Under the pieces are notes generated by a model that had not been told where the DNA came from, did not search any database, and worked only from the letters and a program-made list of their open reading frames with translations. The translations under genes were made by a program, and so were the position numbers. Below, piece by piece: positions 7,657 through 14,232 of a stretch of DNA of 17,302 bases. The stretch's first letter is position 1; the number at the start of each line of letters is the position of its first letter. The stretch is from Clostridia bacterium (lineage in GTDB: Bacteria > Bacillota_A > Clostridia > Oscillospirales > Acutalibacteraceae): positions 1 to 17,302 of the forward strand of contig RZYX01000040.1 of assembly GCA_009930155.1 (NCBI GenBank). Reading direction: 5' to 3'.

Positions 7657-8411
7657 TGGCAATAGTTTTTCAAAAGCCTAAAGGACTTACCGACAAGGCA
7701 ACACATTATTGCCCTGGTTGTACACATGGCATAATTCATAGACTTGTTGCTGAATGTATAGATGAACTTGGTATTGAGGGAAAAACAATTGGAATTGCTC
7801 CTGTTGGTTGCGCTGTTATGGCATACGATTATTTTAGTTGTGATATGATTCAAGCTCCTCATGGACGAGCACCTGCAGTTGCAACGGGTGTTAAGCGTTC
7901 TTTGCCGGACAGCTTTGTATTCACATATCAGGGAGATGGAGATCTTGCTGCAATTGGTACCGCTGAAACAGTTCACTCGGCGGCAAGAGGCGAAAATATC
8001 TCTGTAATATTTGTAAACAACGCTATTTATGGAATGACAGGTGGTCAAATGGCACCTACAACTATTCCAAACCAGATAACACAGACTTCACCTTATGGTA
8101 GAGATGTTAAAAGTGCAGGCTATCCAATAAGAATGTGTGAAATGCTTTCAACTCTTGATGGTGCAGCATATATAGCTCGTGTATCTGTTGACTGTGTAAA
8201 GAATGTTAATGCAGCTAAAAAGGCTATAAAAAAAGCATTCCAGACACAACTTGATGGTAAAGGATTTTCCCTTATCGAAGTTGTTTCTTCTTGCCCAACT
8301 AACTGGGGTCTATCTCCAAATGATGCTCTTGACTGGTTGCGTGACAATTTAATACCTTACTATCCATTAGGCGTTTATAAGGATACAACAGGCGATAAGG
8401 AGGTTAAATAA
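7656..8411 (+). CDS. 2-oxoacid:ferredoxin oxidoreductase beta subunit (thiamine diphosphate-binding)
   Basis: The 251-residue beta subunit binds thiamine diphosphate and the cluster nearest the active site. The TPP motif runs from GDGD (93-96) to NN (121-122), followed by [11 protein letters not shown]. Four cysteines, C19 and C22 (HYCPGCTHG), C52 (VGCAVM) and C213 (SSCPTNWG), occupy the positions used for the proximal 4Fe-4S cluster in KOR/VOR-type beta subunits, so the catalytic core looks intact. The start is ATG in TAATG, preceded by an AGGAGGTGAG ribosome binding site (7641-7650) with a 5-nt spacer. It forms the active centre with the alpha subunit. Substrate specificity remains open. 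Confidence 0.92.
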   Translation: MAIVFQKPKGLTDKATHYCPGCTHGIIHRLVAECIDELGIEGKTIGIAPVGCAVMAYDYFSCDMIQAPHGRAPAVATGVKRSLPDSFVFTYQGDGDLAAIGTAETVHSAARGENISVIFVNNAIYGMTGGQMAPTTIPNQITQTSPYGRDVKSAGYPIRMCEMLSTLDGAAYIARVSVDCVKNVNAAKKAIKKAFQTQLDGKGFSLIEVVSSCPTNWGLSPNDALDWLRDNLIPYYPLGVYKDTTGDKEVK

Positions 8412-8412
8412 A

Positions 8413-8952
8413 ATGCAACAGATTAACTCCATTTTGGCAGGTTTCGGTGGACAGGGTATACTTTTTATGGGAAAGGCAATAGCTTACGCTGGTCTTATAG
8501 ATGGCAAAGAGGTTTCTTGGCTTCCGTCATATGGTCCTGAAATGAGAGGTGGTACAGCAAACTGTAGTGTATGTATCTCTGATGAGGATATTTGCTCACC
8601 GCTTGTTACAAATCCAAATGTTTTAATTGTTATGAATTTGCCTTCTTTTGATAAGTTTATAGACACCGTTGTTCCTGGTGGCACTGTTATTGTTGACAGC
8701 ACACTAGTTTCAAAAAAGGTTGAGAGAACAGATGTTACTGTTTGCTATATTCCTGCAACAGATATTGCTGAAACAAGTGGTCTAAAGGGTCTTGCAAACA
8801 TTATTCTTATTGGTAAATTACTTGGTTTAACACAGTTTTGTTCTTATGAAACAATTGAAAGAACGATAAATAAAGTTGTTCCAGTTAAAAAGCAACACCT
8901 TATTCCTAAAAATATGGAAGCTATAAATATTGGACTTAATTATAAAGGTTAA
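8413..8952 (+). CDS. 2-oxoacid:ferredoxin oxidoreductase gamma subunit
   Basis: A 179-residue gamma subunit, carrying the domain that in single-chain PFOR forms the CoA-proximal part. It begins with the family signature GFGGQGILFMGK (residues 10-21), followed by the conserved SWLPSYGPEMRGGTANCSV block. Length is typical (about 175-190). It starts one base after the beta stop with AAGGAGG about 9 nt upstream, and it is the last gene of the operon before a strong terminator. All four subunits are therefore present and uninterrupted, which supports a working enzyme. Confidence 0.92.
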   Translation: MQQINSILAGFGGQGILFMGKAIAYAGLIDGKEVSWLPSYGPEMRGGTANCSVCISDEDICSPLVTNPNVLIVMNLPSFDKFIDTVVPGGTVIVDSTLVSKKVERTDVTVCYIPATDIAETSGLKGLANIILIGKLLGLTQFCSYETIERTINKVVPVKKQHLIPKNMEAINIGLNYKG

Positions 8953-8986
8953 CAATTTTATTGAAAAATTCTTTATTTAAACCACA

Positions 8987-9037
8987 AAAACTTCACAACT
9001 ACTAGCTTTATAGCGGTTGTGGGGTTTTATTTTTTTA
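8987..9037 (+). terminator. Strong terminator of the oxidoreductase operon
   Basis: A long hairpin pairs 8987-9004 with 9011-9028 (18 positions, one internal mismatch and three G-U pairs) around the loop GCTTTA. It is followed by a T-rich tail (9025-9037). It lies 34 nt after the gamma-subunit stop and is clearly oriented for + strand transcription. Confidence 0.9.
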
Positions 9038-9095
9038 TAAAATTTTGTATTTTAATAGCAAATCTCTAGTAAAAAGGCTGATTTAATAAACATTT

Positions 9096-9128
9096 AAAAA
9101 AGACAATGTTAAACGCATTGTCTTTTTT
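9096..9128. terminator. Second, symmetric hairpin terminator upstream of spoIIGA
   Basis: A perfect 13-bp inverted repeat, AAAAAAGACAATG (9096-9108) with CATTGTCTTTTTT (9116-9128) around a 7-nt loop, can terminate in both directions because each arm carries a six-base A or T run. No gene lies between it and the first terminator. It would stop residual read-through into the sporulation operon. Confidence 0.75.
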
Positions 9129-9143
9129 ATTTTGTATACTGTA

Positions 9144-9177
9144 ATCGACAGAAATTGTATAGACTATAGAATATAAT
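9144..9177 (+). promoter_or_regulatory. Candidate Spo0A-dependent spoIIG promoter
   Basis: ATCGACA at 9144-9150 matches the inverted Spo0A box TTCGNCA at 6 of 7 positions. It contains a TCGACA hexamer (5 of 6 to the sigma-A -35). A perfect TATAAT lies at 9172-9177, leaving an unusually long 21-bp spacer. The B. subtilis spoIIG promoter is known to have an over-long spacer with Spo0A boxes over the -35 region, so this layout fits. The resulting leader would be only about 15 nt, and just one good box was seen. Confidence 0.5.
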
Positions 9178-9198
9178 GTTTTTGCAGGAGGTGTAACA

Positions 9199-10101
9199 AT
9201 GAAACAGAGTGTATACATAGATATTTTAATTGCTATAAACATATTTGTTAATTATTTTTTACTTCTTGAAACAGCTTTTATAAGTCATGAAAAGCCAAAA
9301 AGATTACGACTTTTACTTGCAAGCACTTTGGGTGGTGTATATTCTCTAATTATTATTTTACCTGAAATGAATGTTTTTCTCTCAATACTTTTAAAACTGA
9401 TATTATCAACAACTATAATTTTAGCAGCATTTAAGATAAAAAATATAAGACATTTTTTACGAATATTTGCTTTGTTTTTTGCTGTTAATTTTATATTTGC
9501 AGGACTTATGTTTGCTGTATGGATTGTGCTTAAACCTAATTCAATGCAGTTTAATAACGGTGCGGTTTACTTTGATATAAACATTCTAACACTTACTATT
9601 ATGACAGTTTTTTGCTATGTTGTTGTTACTATTATTTCAAAACTTGCACGCAGAAACTCATCACATGATAAAATTATAGATTTAACTATAAGTTTTGAAA
9701 ATAAAACAATTTCAGGGAGAGCTTTAATAGATACAGGTAACTCCCTTTGTGACACATTTAGTGGTTCACCTGTTGTTGTGGCTGAATATAATTTTTTAAA
9801 AGAAATATTACCAGATGAATTAGGAGAATATATGAAAGATTCAAATTGCCTTGAAACAGATAAAATAAGTGATAACTATAAAGGTAAAATAAGACTTATT
9901 CCTTTTAATAGCATAGGTGGCGAAGGTCTTTTAAAAGCGTTTAGACCAGATAATATAAAAATTTATTATAAAAAAAGATACATAACTATTAATTCAATTT
10001 ATGTTGCAGTTAAAAATATCTCGTTATCAAATGGTGAGTATATTGCAATAATAAATCCGTCGATGTTAGATGAATTCGAAAAGGAGGTAGCTTTGAAATG
10101 A
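9199..10101 (+). CDS. spoIIGA: SpoIIGA, sigma-E processing membrane aspartic peptidase
   Basis: The membrane protease that removes the pro-sequence of sigma-E in the mother cell after asymmetric septation. The 300-residue protein has about five hydrophobic membrane segments in its first half (roughly 7-24, 38-54, 58-78, 88-111 and 126-148). A cytoplasmic protease domain follows, with the aspartyl motif DTGN at 178-181 inside ALIDTGNSLCDTFSGSPVV. D178 is the expected catalytic residue; the enzyme acts as a dimer. Length matches the family (about 300). ATG 9199 has a strong AGGAGGTG site (9186-9193) with a 5-nt spacer. The stop overlaps sigE by ATGA, the standard protease-substrate pairing. Expression is probably Spo0A-dependent from the promoter just upstream. 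Confidence 0.95.
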   Translation: MKQSVYIDILIAINIFVNYFLLLETAFISHEKPKRLRLLLASTLGGVYSLIIILPEMNVFLSILLKLILSTTIILAAFKIKNIRHFLRIFALFFAVNFIFAGLMFAVWIVLKPNSMQFNNGAVYFDINILTLTIMTVFCYVVVTIISKLARRNSSHDKIIDLTISFENKTISGRALIDTGNSLCDTFSGSPVVVAEYNFLKEILPDELGEYMKDSNCLETDKISDNYKGKIRLIPFNSIGGEGLLKAFRPDNIKIYYKKRYITINSIYVAVKNISLSNGEYIAIINPSMLDEFEKEVALK

Positions 10102-10811
10102 ACAATTTTAAATATAAACTTAATATTATTTTAAATAAAATAAAAAAAATATTTGGTGTTGCGGAAATAAATTATATAAATGGCCCACAAACATTGCCAG
10201 CACCGCTAAAAAAAGATGAAGAAGCGGAAGTAATGAAAAGGATAGAAATGGGAATAGAAGGTGCAAGAGAACCGCTAATAACTCATAATTTAAGATTGGT
10301 AGTTTATATTGCAAGAAAGTTTGAATCCTCTGGCGTTGGTCTTGAAGATCTTGTTTCTATCGGAACGATAGGTCTTATAAAAGCAGTTAATACTTTTTGC
10401 CCCGAAAAAAATATTAAGCTTGCAACATATGCATCAAGATGTATTGAAAATGAGATACTAATGTATTTGCGAAAGACAAATGCAATGAAACTAGAAGTTT
10501 CTATTGATGAACCCCTAAATATTGATTGGGATGGAAACGAATTGCTTCTTTCAGACATTTTAGGTAGTGCTCCTGATACAGTTAATACAGGAATAGAATA
10601 TGAAGATGAAAAAAGAATGCTTTATTCAACTGTTGAAAAATTATCAGATAGAGAAAAGCTTATAACTAATATGAGATTTGGTATGGGTGGGTATAAAGAA
10701 CATACGCAAAAACAGGTTGCAGACATTCTTGGTATTTCCCAAAGCTATATTTCAAGGATAGAAAAGAAAATAATTGAGAGATTAAAAAAAGATATGGAAA
10801 AAATATTATAA
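10098..10811 (+). CDS. sigE: Pro-sigma-E, mother-cell sporulation sigma factor
   Basis: The early mother-cell sigma factor of sporulation, made as an inactive precursor. The 237-residue protein is close to B. subtilis SigE in length and sequence. Region 2 is evident in NLRLVVYIARKFE, EDLVSIGTIGLIKAVNTF and LATYASRCIENEILMYLR. Next comes EPLNIDWDGNELLLSDILG. The region 4 helix-turn-helix is TQKQVADILGISQSYISRIE. A basic, hydrophobic leader of about 25 residues (MNNFKYKLNIILNKIKKIFG...) precedes the conserved YINGPQTLPAPL. By alignment from memory with the B. subtilis protein, SpoIIGA should cut near N25-Y26; this is inference. It has AAGGAGG (10081-10087) and a 4-nt overlap with spoIIGA. The forespore gene sigG, usually next, is absent here. 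Confidence 0.96.
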   Translation: MNNFKYKLNIILNKIKKIFGVAEINYINGPQTLPAPLKKDEEAEVMKRIEMGIEGAREPLITHNLRLVVYIARKFESSGVGLEDLVSIGTIGLIKAVNTFCPEKNIKLATYASRCIENEILMYLRKTNAMKLEVSIDEPLNIDWDGNELLLSDILGSAPDTVNTGIEYEDEKRMLYSTVEKLSDREKLITNMRFGMGGYKEHTQKQVADILGISQSYISRIEKKIIERLKKDMEKIL

Positions 10812-10837
10812 AATTCCTACCTTTGAAAAAACAATTG

Positions 10838-10846
10838 TGATATAAT
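10838..10846 (+). promoter_or_regulatory. Candidate extended -10 promoter upstream of the ComEA-like gene
   Basis: TGATATAAT, an extended -10 (TGn) with a perfect TATAAT at 10841-10846, lies about 96 nt before the ComEA-like start. No good -35 is present at 17 bp; a TTGAAA at 10823-10828 is too close (12 bp). There is no clear terminator after sigE, so read-through from the sporulation operon is also possible. Confidence 0.35.
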
Positions 10847-10855
10847 ATCCATAGT

Positions 10856-10896
10856 TTAATGTTTGCGCACTTTTAATTATGATTTTTAAACATTAA
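10856..10896. repeat. Inverted repeat in the leader of the ComEA-like gene
   Basis: TTAATGTTT (10856-10864) and AAACATTAA (10888-10896) form a perfect 9-bp inverted repeat with a 23-nt spacer, 10 nt downstream of the candidate -10. No U-tract follows, so it is not a terminator; an operator or leader hairpin is possible. Its AT-rich content means chance cannot be excluded. Confidence 0.35.
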
Positions 10897-10941
10897 TATC
10901 GATTATATAGTATATGATTTATAAATGGATGTTTGATTTGT

Positions 10942-11361
10942 ATGAAAAAGGGACAGGAAATTTATCTTGTATCATTTGCTCTTGTTTTGCTTGCCGTCAT
11001 ACTTTTATATGACTTATATAGCATACCAGAGTTAAGTCCTGCAGTCGTTAAAAAGACTGCGGGCATTTCTAATTATAGTGATACAACAAGTCAATATATT
11101 GAAGACACACAGCATGAAGTTCTTACGCAGCCTATAAAATCAGAACAAACTGTAAGTAGTAGCACATCTAAAATAATTAACATTAACACAGCTAATGTTC
11201 AGGAGCTGACTACGCTTAATGGTATAGGTGAAGTAAAGGCTAATGCAATAATTAATTACAGAACTGAAAATGGATATTATAACAGCGTGGATGAACTTAT
11301 AAATGTAAAAGGTATCGGAGAAAAGACAATTGATAAGATTAGAACAAATATTACTGTTTGA
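10942..11361 (+). CDS. ComEA-like membrane-anchored helix-hairpin-helix DNA-binding protein
   Basis: A 139-residue protein with one N-terminal membrane segment (about 7-25), a polar Ser/Thr-rich linker (about 35-77), and a C-terminal ComEA-type double helix-hairpin-helix domain. The segment IININTANVQELTTLNGIG leads into the first hairpin (about 89-107), and LINVKGIGEKTIDKIR is the second (119-134). In competent Firmicutes, ComEA is the surface receptor that binds incoming double-stranded DNA. Here it lacks its usual partners comEB/comEC and sits between sigE and an acyltransferase, so a competence role is unproven. I use ATG 10942; TTG 10933 is in frame, but neither has a strong ribosome binding site. 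The length is shorter than B. subtilis ComEA. Confidence 0.82.
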   Translation: MKKGQEIYLVSFALVLLAVILLYDLYSIPELSPAVVKKTAGISNYSDTTSQYIEDTQHEVLTQPIKSEQTVSSSTSKIININTANVQELTTLNGIGEVKANAIINYRTENGYYNSVDELINVKGIGEKTIDKIRTNITV

Positions 11362-11366
11362 TTTTT

Positions 11367-11373
11367 AGGGGAG
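11367..11373 (+). promoter_or_regulatory. Ribosome binding site supporting a TTG start (MBOAT gene)
   Basis: AGGGGAG ends 6 nt before TTG 11380. Together with the typical family N-terminus MVFSS, it fixes the TTG as the start. Confidence 0.65.
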
Positions 11374-11379
11374 AGAAGT

Positions 11380-12795
11380 TTGGTTTTTTCAAGTTTAACA
11401 TTCATATATATTTTTTTGCCGGTTTGCTTCTTTATGTATTATGTATTTCGTAGTATAAAAGCAAAGAATTCAGTGCTTCTAGCTATGTCATTGTTTTTTT
11501 ATGCATGGGGTGAGCCAAAGTGGATTATAATTTTACTTTTGAGTTCATTTATTGAATATTTAGGCGGATTAGCTATTGATAAATATAAGGATACATGGAA
11601 AGCGAAAGTGTCACTGGTCGTTTCTATTACTCTTTCACTTCTTTTTCTAGCCTTATTTAAATACTTTGATTTTTTTGCAACAACAACTAATAGTTTGTTT
11701 GGAACAGATATAAATATATTGGGTCTTGGATTGCCTATAGGGATTTCGTTTTATACATTTCAGACTATAACATATTCGGTAGATGTATATAGAGGTCGTG
11801 CAAAGGTGCAAAAATCCTTCGCAGATTTGCTTTTATATATTTGTATGTTTCCTCAACTTATTGCAGGTCCAATTGTTAGATATGTTGATATTGATGAGCA
11901 AATTCGCAATCGTACGATTAATATTAAAGATGCATCTTATGGTGTTACGAGATTTTTAATTGGTCTTGGTAAAAAAGTTATACTTGCGAACTTTGCAGGG
12001 CAAATAGTTAAGGACTTTTTGGTAGGGGATTTAAACAAAATTTCTGTTGTTGGAGCATGGATTGGAATAATTGGTTACTCGCTTCAGATATATTTTGATT
12101 TTTCAGGCTATTCAGACATGGCTATAGGTCTCGGTTATATGTTTGGCTTTAAATATGTAGAGAACTTTAATTATCCGTATATAGCTAAATCTGTTTCAGA
12201 ATTTTGGAGAAGATGGCATATATCTTTAACAACATTTTTCAGAGAATATGTTTATATTCCTCTTGGAGGAAATAGAAAGCATCATGTTGTTAATTTACTT
12301 ATAGTGTGGTTTTTGACAGGTCTATGGCATGGAGCAAGTTGGAATTTTATTATTTGGGGACTTTATTATTTTGTTTTTATAGTAATTGAGCTTCTTTTCC
12401 TTGGAAAAACGCTAGAAAAAATTCCAAAAGTCTTCTCGCATATTTATACATTACTTGTTGTTGTTATTGGATGGGTATTCTTTTATTTTGATGACATATC
12501 AAGTCTTAATAAAATGCTTGCAATTATGTTTGGATTTGGAGATACACCATTAACACATATTACAGATTCTGTTTATTTTTTGAATAGATTACCTTTTTTT
12601 ATTGTTGCTATAATTGCTTGTACACCTATTTCAAAATATGTTAAAAAAATAATGATAGAGGTTTCTAATAAAAATTTGTCTTGTAAGATACTTGCAGATA
12701 TAACAAATATCGTATTTAATATTTTATTGATTATTTTATGCACAGCTGCACTTGTTGGAACAAGCTATAATCCTTTTTTATATTTCAGATTTTGA
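11380..12795 (+). CDS. MBOAT-family O-acyltransferase (AlgI/DltB-like)
   Basis: A 471-residue polytopic membrane enzyme that transfers acyl groups, usually acetyl, to a sugar or polymer outside the membrane. It starts MVFSSLTFIYIFLP as in AlgI-like proteins, and it has about ten or more hydrophobic segments. Diagnostic blocks are FSGYSDMAIGLGYMFG, then FWRRWHISLTTFFREYVYIPLGG (H280), then LTGLWHGASWNFIIWG, where H317 corresponds to the catalytic MBOAT histidine. Length is normal. AlgI-like enzymes work with an AlgJ/AlgX/DHHW-type partner encoded next door; here that partner gene directly follows but is very short. The acceptor polymer (cell-wall glycan, teichoic acid or exopolysaccharide) cannot be told. 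It begins with TTG and probably shares a transcript with its neighbours. Confidence 0.9.
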   Translation: MVFSSLTFIYIFLPVCFFMYYVFRSIKAKNSVLLAMSLFFYAWGEPKWIIILLLSSFIEYLGGLAIDKYKDTWKAKVSLVVSITLSLLFLALFKYFDFFATTTNSLFGTDINILGLGLPIGISFYTFQTITYSVDVYRGRAKVQKSFADLLLYICMFPQLIAGPIVRYVDIDEQIRNRTINIKDASYGVTRFLIGLGKKVILANFAGQIVKDFLVGDLNKISVVGAWIGIIGYSLQIYFDFSGYSDMAIGLGYMFGFKYVENFNYPYIAKSVSEFWRRWHISLTTFFREYVYIPLGGNRKHHVVNLLIVWFLTGLWHGASWNFIIWGLYYFVFIVIELLFLGKTLEKIPKVFSHIYTLLVVVIGWVFFYFDDISSLNKMLAIMFGFGDTPLTHITDSVYFLNRLPFFIVAIIACTPISKYVKKIMIEVSNKNLSCKILADITNIVFNILLIILCTAALVGTSYNPFLYFRF

Positions 12796-12799
12796 GGTG
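12794..12799 (+). promoter_or_regulatory. Ribosome binding site supporting a TTG start (short DHHW-like gene)
   Basis: GAGGTG overlaps the MBOAT stop codon and ends 7 nt before TTG 12807. This favours TTG over the in-frame ATG at 12825, which has only a GGAAAAAGA stretch upstream. Confidence 0.5.
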
Positions 12800-12806
12800 T
12801 ATTTAG

Positions 12807-13199
12807 TTGGAAAAAGAATATCGAATGAACTTTAAGACATTTTCTCATATATCTCTTGTACTGTTTATTATCCCACTAATTATTATTGGAATGATTAGTG
12901 CTTTAGATAAAAATCAAACTATTTCAAAAGAGGAAAACAGGGCTTTAAAGCACAAACCTTCCTTTAGTTTTACTAAACTTATGAGTGGTGAACTTACGAG
13001 AGATTTTGATGAATATTATGCAGATACTTTTCCAAACAGAAGTGGATTTATGAAAATAAATAAAGATATTAATGCTTTTTTCTCTCAAAAATCTACAGGT
13101 AGTGATAATATAGTCATAATAAATCGTGATGGTGATGAAAATGATTTTAAGGGAGAATCGCTTTTAGAAAACGATGAATGGAATAACTCTCAAAAATAA
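12807..13199 (+). CDS. Short N-terminal fragment of a DHHW/AlgJ-like acetylation partner protein, probably truncated
   Basis: This 130-residue frame resembles only the N-terminal part of DHHW/AlgJ-type proteins, which normally run to several hundred residues and accompany MBOAT acyltransferases. It has one membrane anchor (about 12-31), the conserved EENRALKHKPSFS (from residue 42), and FDEYYADTFPNRSGFMKIN (from 67), the typical entry to the extracytoplasmic domain. It then runs into an acidic tail and stops at 13197-13199. The catalytic-like domain carrying the DHHW motif is absent. Only 18 nt separate the stop from the next start, so the missing part is not present in another frame downstream. 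It is either a deletion remnant or a naturally short anchor protein. The upstream MBOAT gene is intact. Confidence 0.65.
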   Translation: MEKEYRMNFKTFSHISLVLFIIPLIIIGMISALDKNQTISKEENRALKHKPSFSFTKLMSGELTRDFDEYYADTFPNRSGFMKINKDINAFFSQKSTGSDNIVIINRDGDENDFKGESLLENDEWNNSQK

Positions 13200-13202
13200 T
13201 GT

Positions 13203-13210
13203 AAAGGAGA
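13203..13210 (+). promoter_or_regulatory. Ribosome binding site supporting a TTG start (exonuclease gene)
   Basis: AAAGGAGA ends 7 nt before TTG 13218; the DEDDh motif I (D7, E9) begins six codons later, which leaves little room for a later start. Confidence 0.6.
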
Positions 13211-13217
13211 TTTTCGG

Positions 13218-14063
13218 TTGCAGTATGTTGTAATGGACTTGGAATGGAACACAGCATTTTCAAAACAAAGTAATAAGTACATTAATGAGATAATTGAAAT
13301 TGGTGCAGTAAAGCTTGACAAAAATCGAGCCATTATGTCTACTTTTTCAAGTTTTGTAAAACCTCAAATCGAAAAAAAACTGCGTACAAGAGTAAAATTG
13401 TTAACTAATATAACAAACGACGATGTAAGCACAGGGGAAGATTTTTTAACTGTTATAAATAACTTTTGCGAATGGGTAGGGGAAGAAGAAACTATCTTTT
13501 TATCATGGGGCAATATGGATATAAGAGTTATGATTGATAATTTCAAATATTTTAATGGTCTTTCAAAGATTCCATTTATTTATTATTATGTTGATTTACA
13601 GGACTTTTGTATGGATATGTTAAAATTGCCAAAATCGCAACAGCTTGGTCTTAACAATGCCGCTGATGCGTTAAACATAAAACTGGACTACCTTGTTCTT
13701 CATCGTGCATTAACAGATAGCGAAATCTCTGCAAAATGCTTTGAAGAGTTATATAAAGAAGATGAGTTTAATAGCCGTATTAAGAAATGTGACAATACTT
13801 TTTATGAAAGATTGTTTTTTAAGCCATATATAATATCAGATATCGATGACCCACTTGTAGATAAAAGTGTTATGAACTGCAAGTGTTCAGATTGCGGTAA
13901 AATAGCGAAAAAAATAGATAATTGGAAATTTATAAATGGTTCATTTCGTGCTTTGTATATATGCAAAAATTGCAATGTGAAAATGCGTGTTAATGTTCAG
14001 TTTAAAAAGTATTATGAACGAGTAAATGTAAGAAAATCTATTGTTAAAATAGAACAAAAATAA
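13218..14063 (+). CDS. DEDDh-family 3'-5' exonuclease with C-terminal zinc ribbon
   Basis: A 281-residue nuclease of the DnaQ/ERI-1/KapD-like superfamily, expected to trim DNA or RNA 3' ends with two metal ions. The full catalytic set is visible: D7 and E9 (VMDLEWN), D101 (SWGNMDIRVM), and H162 and D167 (LHRALTDSEIS), so it is DEDDh. The exonuclease domain spans about 1-185. After it comes a region with two cysteine pairs, C223/C226 (plus C221) and C249/C252, that looks like a treble-clef or zinc-ribbon module. The tail is basic (QFKKYYERVNVRKSIVKIEQK), suggesting nucleic-acid contact. TTG start with a good ribosome binding site. It follows the short DHHW-like gene by 18 nt and is last before the convergent terminator. 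The substrate is unknown. Confidence 0.85.
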   Translation: MQYVVMDLEWNTAFSKQSNKYINEIIEIGAVKLDKNRAIMSTFSSFVKPQIEKKLRTRVKLLTNITNDDVSTGEDFLTVINNFCEWVGEEETIFLSWGNMDIRVMIDNFKYFNGLSKIPFIYYYVDLQDFCMDMLKLPKSQQLGLNNAADALNIKLDYLVLHRALTDSEISAKCFEELYKEDEFNSRIKKCDNTFYERLFFKPYIISDIDDPLVDKSVMNCKCSDCGKIAKKIDNWKFINGSFRALYICKNCNVKMRVNVQFKKYYERVNVRKSIVKIEQK

Positions 14064-14122
14064 AAATATTGTAAATATTGTATTATATTATAAAATCGTA
14101 CTATCTCTTGTAGTTTAAAAAC

Positions 14123-14176
14123 AAACCCTTTATTGTAGAGAATTAATCAACTACAATAAAGGGTTTTGGTTTTTTA
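14123..14176. terminator. Bidirectional terminator between convergent operons
   Basis: A perfect 16-bp stem (14123-14138 with 14151-14166) around a 12-nt loop has T runs on both sides: T-rich 14164-14176 for the + strand, and the complement of the A-rich 14115-14125 for the - strand. It lies between the exonuclease gene (+) and the ACT-domain gene (-) and should end both transcripts. The rest of 14064-14232 holds nothing else I can identify. Confidence 0.88.
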
Positions 14177-14232
14177 TATTTATTTTATGTGTACTGCTCA
14201 TAGATTATTATATATTTTAATTTTCAGTATAT

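Noticed and set aside
7521..8048. A 175-codon open frame on the - strand across vorB and the beta subunit
   Set aside because: It is antisense to two confident genes with conserved TPP and cysteine motifs, and its translation is Ser/Cys-rich without any known domain pattern.
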